From an uncultured Clostridia bacterium (GTDB taxonomy: Bacteria; Bacillota; Clostridia; TANB77; CAG-508), in contig CAKPDR010000006.1 of assembly GCA_934149075.1 (NCBI GenBank), positions 26,250 to 90,249 of the forward strand: a DNA stretch of 64,000 bases, given 5' to 3'. Within the stretch, counting starts at the first letter, position 1. Each line of letters begins with the position of its first letter. The notes beneath the pieces are model-generated. The model did not search any database. It saw nothing but the letters and a program-made list of their open reading frames with translations, and was not told the DNA's origin. This document shows, piece after piece, positions 8,553 to 15,554 of the stretch. A program made the translations under genes and the position numbers.

Positions 8553-8882
8553 ATGATTACATCAAAAGAGGTAAAAGGAAAAATGGAACAAGAAATATCA
8601 GCAATTTCAAATGCAATCTGCGAGCGGATTGAAAAAAAGTTAAACGATAAATTTATTGTTGATATGAATAAGAATGAATCAGCAATGGGTGAACTTTTAA
8701 TACAAGGAAAAATCTATATAGGGTATTCCTGTATACAAAGGAAACTTCAAAGCGAATTTGGGTTTGACAATTATTCATCAGCGTGGGCGGTTTTACTAAT
8801 AAAGGCAGAAGCAATTTTAGAGAAAAAACTTGCAGAAGCTGGATGGAGGATAGAAGGAGATTATCTTGTCCCGATTGATTAA
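8553..8882 (+). CDS. Hypothetical protein, 109 residues
   Basis: Not recognised. A soluble mixed alpha/beta protein without signal peptide or membrane segment; residues 1-35 look helical (EVKGKMEQEISAISNAICERIEKKL), and the C-terminus WRIEGDYLVPID looks like a strand pair. It has a consensus promoter, a perfect AGGAGG ribosome site nine bases before ATG, and its own terminator, so it is a real single-gene unit. Nothing in the neighbours (dnaJ, trpS) suggests a role. Confidence 0.8.
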   Translation: MITSKEVKGKMEQEISAISNAICERIEKKLNDKFIVDMNKNESAMGELLIQGKIYIGYSCIQRKLQSEFGFDNYSSAWAVLLIKAEAILEKKLAEAGWRIEGDYLVPID

Positions 8883-8907
8883 CAGAAGGAATATTGTTTT
8901 TCAAAAA

Positions 8908-8942
8908 ACAGAGCTTGAAATTTAAGCTCTGTTCTTTTTTTC
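8908..8942 (+). terminator. Rho-independent terminator
   Basis: Stem ACAGAGCTT / AAGCTCTGT (8908-8932) followed by TCTTTTTTTC. Confidence 0.9.
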
Positions 8943-8951
8943 TAAAATCAC

Positions 8952-8980
8952 TTTATTTTTTACTTATATTGTAGTATAAT
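8952..8980 (+). promoter_or_regulatory. Probable promoter of trpS-obgE
   Basis: A good -10 TATAAT (8975-8980) preceded at 17 bases by a poor -35 (TTTATT). Confidence 0.45.
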
Positions 8981-9045
8981 ATAGTATGTGAAAAAGTCGG
9001 GATAAAATGAAAATAAATTGTACTAAATGAAAGGAAGATAGAAAA

Positions 9046-10059
9046 ATGGAAAAGAAAAGAATAGTAACAGGAGACAGACCAACAGGAAAGCTTCATATTG
9101 GGCATTATTTTGGTTCATTAAAAAATAGAGTAAAAATGCAAAATTCAGGGGAATATGATCCATATATATTAGTAGCAGATGTGCAAGCATTAACAGACAA
9201 TTTCAACAATCCAGAAAAAGTTAGAAAAAATGTAAGAGAAGTTGTAATGGATTACCTTTCAGTAGGAATAGATCCAGAAAAAACAACAATATATATTCAA
9301 TCGATGATACCAGAAATTGCAGAATTAACAGTATTTTATTCAAATTTAGTAACAATAGCAAGACTAGAAAGAAATCCAACAGTAAAAACAGAAATTGCAC
9401 AAAAAAGAGATATATTTGGTGAAAGTGTAACATACGGATTTTTAGGCTATCCAGTAAGTCAGGCTGCAGACATAACTGCATTAGAAGGAACAGTTATTCC
9501 TGTTGGAGAAGATCAATTACCATTAATAGAACAATGTAGAGAAATCGTTAGAAAATTTAACAGTATATATGGTGACGTTTTAGTTGAGCCAGAGGCAGTA
9601 TTATCAAAAGAAAAAAGAATAAAAGGCTTAGATGGAAATGAGAAAATGGGTAAATCATTAGGAAATGCTATATATTTATCAGATTCAGCAGAGGAAGTTA
9701 ATAAAAAAGTAATGAGTGCAGTAACAGATCCTAACAGAATAAAAAAAGACGACTTAGGAAATCCTGATGTTTGTATGGTATCTTATTATCATAAATTATT
9801 TAGTACAGATGAAGAATGTAAAACAGTATGTGAAGAATGTAGAGCAGGAAAAAGAGGATGTGTTGCATGCAAAAAGCAATTAGCTAAAAATATTAATGCA
9901 ACATTAGAACCTATAAGAGAAAAAAGAAAATATTATGAAGAAAGACCAGAATTAGTTGATGAGATACTAATCAAAGGAACAGAGAAAGCAAGAAATACAG
10001 CAAAAGAAACAATGAAAAAAGTAAAAAAAGCAATGAAATTAGACTATTTTGAAAATTAA
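9046..10059 (+). CDS. trpS: Tryptophan--tRNA ligase
   Basis: A class I aminoacyl-tRNA synthetase of 337 residues charging tRNA-Trp. HIGH is at 17-20 (TGKLHIGHYFGS) and the KMSKS equivalent is KMGKS at 200-204. A late Cys cluster (CKTVCEEC...GCVACKKQ, near residues 258-280) recalls the metal-binding TrpRS variants of some bacteria. Ribosome site AAAGGAAG precedes ATG 9046. No T-box leader precedes it. obgE follows nine bases after the stop, so the two are probably cotranscribed. Confidence 0.97.
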   Translation: MEKKRIVTGDRPTGKLHIGHYFGSLKNRVKMQNSGEYDPYILVADVQALTDNFNNPEKVRKNVREVVMDYLSVGIDPEKTTIYIQSMIPEIAELTVFYSNLVTIARLERNPTVKTEIAQKRDIFGESVTYGFLGYPVSQAADITALEGTVIPVGEDQLPLIEQCREIVRKFNSIYGDVLVEPEAVLSKEKRIKGLDGNEKMGKSLGNAIYLSDSAEEVNKKVMSAVTDPNRIKKDDLGNPDVCMVSYYHKLFSTDEECKTVCEECRAGKRGCVACKKQLAKNINATLEPIREKRKYYEERPELVDEILIKGTEKARNTAKETMKKVKKAMKLDYFEN

Positions 10060-10068
10060 GGAGGAAAT

Positions 10069-11343
10069 ATGTTTACAGATTATGCCAAAATAACAATAAA
10101 ATCTGGAAATGGTGGAGACGGAGCAGTAACATTTAGAAGAGAAAAATATGTTGCTGCCGGTGGACCAGATGGTGGAGACGGAGGAAGAGGTGGAAGTATC
10201 TACTTCAGAGTTGATCCAAATGCCAATACACTAATAGATTTTAGATATACAAAAAAATTCAAAGCTCAAAGTGGTGAAAATGGTAGTGGTGGCCATAAAT
10301 ATGGAAAATCAGGAGAAGATTTATATATAAATGTACCAATAGGAACAATTATAAAAGATGCCGAAACAGGCAAAATAGTTGCTGATTTATCAAAAGAAGG
10401 ACAAGAAGAACTTGTGCTAAAAGGGGGAAGAGGTGGAAAAGGAAATTCACATTTTGCGACAGCAACGAGACAAGTACCAAGATTTGCACAAGCAGGTGAA
10501 GAAGGAGAAGAAAAAGAAGTTATATTAGAATTAAAATTGTTAGCAGATGTAGGTCTTTTAGGATTTCCAAATGTAGGAAAATCAACATTTTTATCAGTTG
10601 TTACAGATGCAAAACCTAAAATTGCAAATTATCATTTTACAACAATTGAACCTAATTTAGGTGTTGTAAAACTTCAAAGTGGAGATAGCTTTGTAATAGC
10701 TGATATTCCTGGAATAATAGAAGGAGCAAGTGAAGGTGTTGGTCTTGGAATACAATTTTTACGTCATGTTGAAAGAACTCGTTTATTATTACATGTAATA
10801 GATATATCTGGAATTGAAGGAAGAGATCCTGTGCAAGATTTTTATACGATAAATGAGGAATTAAAAAGCTATAGTGAGAAATTGAGTACTAGAAAACAAA
10901 TAATAGTGGCAAATAAAATAGATGTAATGCAAGATGACACAAGTTTAAAAGAATTAGAAGAACTTGCTAAAAAAGAAGGATTAGAATTATTCAAAATTTC
11001 AGGAGTAACAGGACAAGGGGTATCAGAATTATTAAACAGAGTATCAGAGGTATTAAAAACACTTCCAAAAGAAGAAATTGTTGAAGCTGAAGAAAGAGTT
11101 GTATATACATTAGAGGATGACAAGGATGACTTTACAGTAAGCAAAGAAGGAGATACTTTTGTAATTGAAGGAAAAACAATAAACAGACTTATGGGAAGAA
11201 TTAATATTGATGATAATGAATCAATGTATTATTTCCAAAAGAATTTAAAGTCTTTAGGTATTGAAGATGAATTAAAGCGTCAAGGAATTAAAGAAGGAGA
11301 TTATGTTAAAATTCTTAATTGGACTTTTGAATGGTACGAATAA
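10069..11343 (+). CDS. obgE: GTPase ObgE/CgtA
   Basis: An essential ribosome-associated GTPase of 424 residues. It has the Gly-rich Obg fold (1-158; GGDGGRGGS, GGRGGKGNSHF), a GTPase domain with G1 GFPNVGKS at 165-172, G3 DIPGIIEGAS and G4 NKID, and a C-terminal OCT domain (about 340-424). Ribosome site AAGGAGG lies six bases before ATG. A 31-bp palindrome starts five bases after its stop. Confidence 0.97.
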   Translation: MFTDYAKITIKSGNGGDGAVTFRREKYVAAGGPDGGDGGRGGSIYFRVDPNANTLIDFRYTKKFKAQSGENGSGGHKYGKSGEDLYINVPIGTIIKDAETGKIVADLSKEGQEELVLKGGRGGKGNSHFATATRQVPRFAQAGEEGEEKEVILELKLLADVGLLGFPNVGKSTFLSVVTDAKPKIANYHFTTIEPNLGVVKLQSGDSFVIADIPGIIEGASEGVGLGIQFLRHVERTRLLLHVIDISGIEGRDPVQDFYTINEELKSYSEKLSTRKQIIVANKIDVMQDDTSLKELEELAKKEGLELFKISGVTGQGVSELLNRVSEVLKTLPKEEIVEAEERVVYTLEDDKDDFTVSKEGDTFVIEGKTINRLMGRINIDDNESMYYFQKNLKSLGIEDELKRQGIKEGDYVKILNWTFEWYE

Positions 11344-11347
11344 ATTT

Positions 11348-11378
11348 GGGAAAAAATGTACCCGGTACAAAATTTCCC
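11348..11378. repeat. 31-bp palindrome, copy 1
   Basis: Layout GGGAAA - AAA - TGTACC - C - GGTACA - AAA - TTTCCC. Same family as 15498-15528 and 33344-33374. It ends 27 bases before the next start codon, directly upstream of the AGGGGG ribosome site. It may be an operator, an RNA hairpin, or a small repeat. Confidence 0.85.
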
Positions 11379-11405
11379 ACACAAAAAGGGGGAAATTAAT
11401 AAATA

Positions 11406-12260
11406 ATGCAAGAAATTTTAGAAATTTTGAAAGAAACATCAATAGATACAATAAAAATAATACCATTTTTATTTATAACATATCTAATAATGGAATATAT
11501 AGAACACAAAACAAGTAATAAAGTTAAATGTGCAATAGAGAAATCAGGAAAATTTGGACCATTATTAGGGGCAATATTAGGAATATTTCCACAGTGTGGA
11601 TTTTCAGTTTCTGCAACAAACTTGTATTCTACAAGAGTAATAACATTAGGAACACTGATTTCAGTGTATTTAACTACATCTGATGAGATGTTGCCAATAT
11701 TGTTAACTGAATCGGTTTCAATGTCTACTATTATAGCAATATTGTTAATAAAACTAATACTAGGTATAATAGCTGGATTTACCATTGATATCGTTTTTAG
11801 AATAATAAAAAAAGAAAATATAGAAAAACAGAAAATTGAGGAATTGTGTGAACAGGAGCATTGCCATTGTGAACATGGAATTGTTACATCTGCACTAAAA
11901 CATACATTAAATATAATTGTATTTATATTTATAATAACACTCGCAATTAATGGAATAATTACTGTAATAGGTGAAGATACAATAGGACAGTTTGTTAGCC
12001 AAAACGTTATATTAGGACCGATTATTGCAGGATTGATAGGGTTAATACCAAACTGTGCTTCATCTGTAATTTTAACAGAACTATTTGTAGAAGATGTGAT
12101 TTCTATGCCGGTTTTAATATCAGGGGTGGCTGTGAATGCAGGTGTTGGGTTACTTGTATTATTTAAAACAAATAAAAATTTAAAAGAAAATTTAAAAATT
12201 GTTGGTCTTTTATACACAATTGGAGTGTTAGCAGGAATAATTTTAGAAATAGTAATATAA
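11406..12260 (+). CDS. Putative manganese/heavy-metal exporter (ArsP_2-like)
   Basis: A membrane protein of 284 residues with about eight to ten helices and two mirrored halves. Each half carries a Pro-x-Cys signature: FPQCGFS (P62-C64) and IPNCASS (P215-C217). Between the halves is a His/Cys-rich cytoplasmic loop (CEQEHCHCEHG) that could bind metal. This arrangement matches the family annotated as putative manganese transporter or 10-TM heavy-metal exporter. Ribosome site AAGGGGGA. A TGTACC-N-GGTACA palindrome lies just upstream, shared with the P-type ATPase at 15555. The substrate is inferred from family annotation only. Confidence 0.75.
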   Translation: MQEILEILKETSIDTIKIIPFLFITYLIMEYIEHKTSNKVKCAIEKSGKFGPLLGAILGIFPQCGFSVSATNLYSTRVITLGTLISVYLTTSDEMLPILLTESVSMSTIIAILLIKLILGIIAGFTIDIVFRIIKKENIEKQKIEELCEQEHCHCEHGIVTSALKHTLNIIVFIFIITLAINGIITVIGEDTIGQFVSQNVILGPIIAGLIGLIPNCASSVILTELFVEDVISMPVLISGVAVNAGVGLLVLFKTNKNLKENLKIVGLLYTIGVLAGIILEIVI

Positions 12261-12276
12261 AATTTGCTTAAAAAGC

Positions 12277-12305
12277 TTGTAATTTTGGCTCTTTTGTAAG
12301 ATAAT
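12277..12305 (+). promoter_or_regulatory. Promoter of the coupling-protein gene
   Basis: -35 TTGTAA (12277-12282), 17-base spacer, -10 GATAAT (12300-12305). Confidence 0.55.
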
Positions 12306-12352
12306 ATAAATGTAATCTTTAAATAAAAGGAATGTTTGAAAGGAACAAAAAT

Positions 12353-14668
12353 ATGAAAATAATAGATAAATTTTTAAAAAAGCTTAATGCAAGTAGAAAT
12401 ACATTTGTAACATATATATTAACATTAATATCTGTTTACATAGTAGTTGATAGAATGGTAGAAATGTTATTTATGATTTTTACTGGAGTAGCTGTATCAT
12501 ATTGGGGACCAATACAATATACACTTGCAATGGCATGCCCAGTATTTGCATATTTGTTTTCACCATCATCTGAATTTGCAACATCTAAAAATATGAAGGT
12601 AACATTGTTTTATACATATATTATAACATTATATGTTGTCGCGATTTCGATGTTTGTACAGGGAATAAATAGAATGACATGGCTTTTTCTGATTTCATTA
12701 CCTGGTTATACAGATTTAGTAACGAATTTTTCAGAATTAATAAAACCTGCATTAACAGCCTTAGCTTTGTATTTACCACTAACAACATTTTATGGTGTTT
12801 ATAAATGGATACGTTTAGGAGTTATGGATAGTAAAGACCAAACAAGATCAGTGTGGGATTTCAAGGGAATAAATTTGGCGGATACTAAATCTGGACATGG
12901 TCCATTTACATGTGATATGCATATATGCAATAATTTTGAAAGTGGCAAAAAAATGATTTTTGAAGAAAAAGCTAGATTTCAATCATTATTAGCATGTGGA
13001 GGATCAGGGACAGGAAAAACATCACTGATTTTAGAACCAATGATGGCTAAGGATATAGAGAAAAAAGCCTTCTATATTGCAAATGCAAAGGAGATGGGGT
13101 ATACAGCATTAAAAACAGGTATTGCTGTATTAAATAAACCATATGATAATGACTATTTAAACCAAAACTTTAATTTAAATATGATAACACCAGTAAGTGG
13201 AAAAGAAGATATTTATAAAGCATATATGAAAAAAATGATAATTGCATCATTGGGAAATGACATTGTATATAGAAACCTTGGAATGACACTAATTACACCA
13301 GATTATGATTCATTATCAAGAATAAAAAATGTATGCAAAAATTATCATATAAAATGCAATATTGTAGATCCGTCAGATTCAAATTCTATTGGACTAAATC
13401 CATTTGTGTATGATGATCCTGCAAAAATTGCAATAACAATATCATCAGTTTTAAAAGGAATGTATGCAAGCAATCATCTAGAAAAAGAAGAAATGTATAG
13501 AGAAGAATTTATAATACAGGCAGTAGAGAATGTAGCAATTATGTTAAAAGAAATGTATCCTAAGATGAATGGAGGAAAAATTCCAAATCTAGAAGATTTG
13601 TTAAAAATGTTAACAAATTTTGAATTAGTAGAGAAAATGTGCGAAATAATGAAAACTGATGATGTGTTAGCAGAAAAATATAGTGCACAAATCAGATATT
13701 TTAAAAAGAATTTTTACTCTAATAGCCCAGCAAGACAGGAAACAGAAAAGGACATTTATATAGCGGTTGCACAGTTAGATAATTTATTAAGATTACCAGG
13801 GGTAAAATCAATTTTGTGTAATAGGAATAATAACTTAGACTTTGATAGAGCACTAAAAGATGGAGAAATTACGTTAGTATGTACTCGTAGAGGAGATTTA
13901 GGAAGAATCACGCATAAAGCTTTTGGATTATTCTTTATATTATCAATGCAAAATGCTGTATTGAGAAGAGAAGGAAATGAAAGTAATAGAATACCAAACT
14001 TTTTATATATAGATGAATTTCCAGATTACATATGCAAAGATACAGAAGCTATATTTACATTATATCGTAAATATAAAGTTGCAACTGTAATTACAGCACA
14101 AAATTTATCTCAATTAGAAGCAAATGAACCAGAAATGAAATATAAGGAAACGATTCTTTCTAATTGTGCTAGTAAGATATTTATGGGTGGAGTCACACCC
14201 GAAGAAGCTGAATGGTGGTCAAAAGAATTTACAAGAAGAAGAACTTGGGCTTATTCTAACAGCATGGATATGAATAAATTAGAATATGATTCTAAATATG
14301 GTGGTGTTAAATATGATTGGGAAAATTATTTTGCACCTAACAAATTAGCAACCATACCTTTAAAAAATGCGGCAGTTAAATTAAAAACTGAATCAGGTAA
14401 GTTTGATATTGGAGAAGGAAAAATGAGTTTTCTTGCATCAAAGTATAAAGAAGAACAACCAATGAAAGTTTATAATTTTTCTAAATTTTCATCAGGTGCA
14501 ACAAGTAGTGATGATGAACCAACAAAACATAAATTTGATCCTAAAAATATCGATTTTAAAGACTACGAAAAAAATGAATTTAATCCAATTCAAATTGATA
14601 ATACAGATGTTAATTTTGAGTTTGATAACGAAAATGCAATTGTGGTTGATTTTAAAAAGAAAAAATAA
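12353..14668 (+). CDS. VirD4/TraG-type coupling ATPase (type IV secretion DNA transfer family)
   Basis: A 771-residue membrane-anchored ATPase. Several hydrophobic helices fill residues 15-150. Walker A GGSGTGKTS is at 216-224, Walker B FLYIDEFPDY at D554-E555, followed by a helical C-terminus and an acidic tail. These proteins feed DNA or protein into type IV channels during conjugation. No relaxase, VirB4 or pilus gene is nearby, so its partners must be elsewhere or it has another role. I chose ATG 12353 because GAAAGGA is well spaced; ATG 12332 is too close to its ribosome site. A small basic protein gene with its own promoter follows. Confidence 0.88.
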   Translation: MKIIDKFLKKLNASRNTFVTYILTLISVYIVVDRMVEMLFMIFTGVAVSYWGPIQYTLAMACPVFAYLFSPSSEFATSKNMKVTLFYTYIITLYVVAISMFVQGINRMTWLFLISLPGYTDLVTNFSELIKPALTALALYLPLTTFYGVYKWIRLGVMDSKDQTRSVWDFKGINLADTKSGHGPFTCDMHICNNFESGKKMIFEEKARFQSLLACGGSGTGKTSLILEPMMAKDIEKKAFYIANAKEMGYTALKTGIAVLNKPYDNDYLNQNFNLNMITPVSGKEDIYKAYMKKMIIASLGNDIVYRNLGMTLITPDYDSLSRIKNVCKNYHIKCNIVDPSDSNSIGLNPFVYDDPAKIAITISSVLKGMYASNHLEKEEMYREEFIIQAVENVAIMLKEMYPKMNGGKIPNLEDLLKMLTNFELVEKMCEIMKTDDVLAEKYSAQIRYFKKNFYSNSPARQETEKDIYIAVAQLDNLLRLPGVKSILCNRNNNLDFDRALKDGEITLVCTRRGDLGRITHKAFGLFFILSMQNAVLRREGNESNRIPNFLYIDEFPDYICKDTEAIFTLYRKYKVATVITAQNLSQLEANEPEMKYKETILSNCASKIFMGGVTPEEAEWWSKEFTRRRTWAYSNSMDMNKLEYDSKYGGVKYDWENYFAPNKLATIPLKNAAVKLKTESGKFDIGEGKMSFLASKYKEEQPMKVYNFSKFSSGATSSDDEPTKHKFDPKNIDFKDYEKNEFNPIQIDNTDVNFEFDNENAIVVDFKKKK

Positions 14669-14700
14669 TTTTTAACTTTCAACACAGTTATGAATTTTTG

Positions 14701-14709
14701 TGATATAAT
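14701..14709 (+). promoter_or_regulatory. Extended -10 promoter of the small basic gene
   Basis: TG-A-TATAAT with no good -35; it lies 50 bases before the ATG at 14759. A GTTAGCTAAC palindrome (14727-14736) lies between it and the ribosome site. Confidence 0.5.
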
Positions 14710-14758
14710 ATATATGATAACTTGTAGTTAGCTAACAATATTAAGGAGGATTGACATT

Positions 14759-15007
14759 ATGAGCCAACGGAAAAAGAATGTAATAGAAAAAAGGAATAAC
14801 TGGCAAGAGATTATACAGAAAGCAAAAGAAAAAGAAAGAAAGAAAAAAATGACTTGGATGGAAAGAAGAAGAGCACAGATTAAATTAGCAAAAATTAAAC
14901 AGGAATATCTGCATAAAAGTCCTGAGGAGAGAAAAAAACAGATAGAAAGGCATAAAGAAATTTTAAAAAGAAGTGATCCAAAGAACAAATTTAAGAACAA
15001 TTTTTAG
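14759..15007 (+). CDS. Small, highly basic helical protein (hypothetical)
   Basis: 82 residues, rich in Lys, Arg and Glu, predicted to be one or two long amphipathic helices (IIQKAKEKERKKKMTWMERRRAQIKLAKIKQEYL). No membrane segment. A perfect AAGGAGGA ribosome site is eight bases before ATG, and a terminator follows, so it is a real gene. Its position after the coupling ATPase may be meaningful, for instance as a nucleic-acid-binding partner, but it has its own promoter. Family not recognised. Confidence 0.75.
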   Translation: MSQRKKNVIEKRNNWQEIIQKAKEKERKKKMTWMERRRAQIKLAKIKQEYLHKSPEERKKQIERHKEILKRSDPKNKFKNNF

Positions 15008-15037
15008 TTGAACAAGCAGAAAGTAGTATTGTTAGCG

Positions 15038-15068
15038 AACAAGGCCTGGAAGTTGGGCCTTGTTTTTT
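15038..15068 (+). terminator. Rho-independent terminator
   Basis: Perfect stem AACAAGGCC / GGCCTTGTT (15038-15064) with a nine-base loop, then a T run. Confidence 0.92.
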
Positions 15069-15102
15069 ATTCTAAATTTCGAGAAAATTTTATAAAAAGT
15101 GA

Positions 15103-15131
15103 TTGACTATATATGTAAAATATGTTATAAA
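15103..15131 (+). promoter_or_regulatory. Promoter of tRNA-Glu
   Basis: -35 TTGACT (15103-15108), 17-base spacer, -10 TATAAA (15126-15131), 18 bases before the tRNA. It may also drive the riboswitch and ATPase unit that begins 13 bases after the tRNA. Confidence 0.8.
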
Positions 15132-15148
15132 TATAAGGTAATCGAAAA

Positions 15149-15223
15149 GGCCCCTTGGTCAAGCGGTTAAGACGCCACCCTCTCAAGGTGGAATCATGGG
15201 TTCGATTCCCGTAGGGGTCACCA
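15149..15223 (+). tRNA. tRNA-Glu (anticodon CUC)
   Basis: Cloverleaf: acceptor GGCCCCT / AGGGGTC, D arm TCAAGCGGTTAAGA, anticodon stem CCACC / GGTGG enclosing loop CTCTCAA (anticodon CTC), T arm ATGGG-TTCGATT-CCCGT, and genomically encoded CCA. CUC reads GAG, the rarer Glu codon in this AT-rich genome, so a UUC isoacceptor must exist elsewhere. Confidence 0.95.
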
Positions 15224-15235
15224 AAATATTATAAA

Positions 15236-15433
15236 CCTTAAAAGGGAGTAGTTTTAAATTGTTAATCAACAGTCGCGATTTGTCTATTATATAATAGAAT
15301 ATAAATCTGGTTAGCAAGCTTTTACAGAAAGTAACGAAAACATCAGGTAAAAAAGTAAACGAGACTTTTAAAGAAAAAATGCAATATAGATATAAGTATA
15401 TGCAAATTTTTTCTTTAAAAGTCTTGTTTTTTT
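15236..15433 (+). promoter_or_regulatory. Probable yybP-ykoY manganese riboswitch with terminator
   Basis: The element has a P1 strand CCTTAAAAG (15236-15244) running into GGGAGTAG (15244-15251), the hallmark L1 sequence. A second conserved loop ACGAAAA (15334-15340) matches L3, and the closing P1 strand is CTTTTAAAG (15365-15373). That last strand also pairs with CTTTAAAAGTCT (15413-15424) in a long terminator hairpin followed by nine T, so aptamer closure and termination are mutually exclusive. In this class Mn2+ binding closes the aptamer and turns expression on, and targets include P-type ATPases such as the one downstream. It fills most of the 330-base gap 15224-15554. A covariance-model match was not run. 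Confidence 0.75.
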
Positions 15434-15497
15434 TTATAATAGGAAAGTGATACTTTATTATTTGTTGTATAAAACTACTTTAAAGGTTATAATAAAA

Positions 15498-15528
15498 GGG
15501 AAATTTTGTACCCGGTACATTTTTTCCC
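15498..15528. repeat. 31-bp palindrome, copy 2
   Basis: Layout GGGAAA - TTT - TGTACC - C - GGTACA - TTT - TTTCCC, the reverse complement of copy 1 apart from the centre base. It sits between the riboswitch terminator and the ribosome site, ending 26 bases before the ATPase start. Confidence 0.85.
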
Positions 15529-15554
15529 AAACATACAAGAAAGGAAAGATGTAA

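Noticed and set aside
11396..12217. 273-codon - strand frame opposite the metal exporter
   Set aside because: The + strand protein has family motifs, ribosome site and membrane topology; the antisense frame has none.
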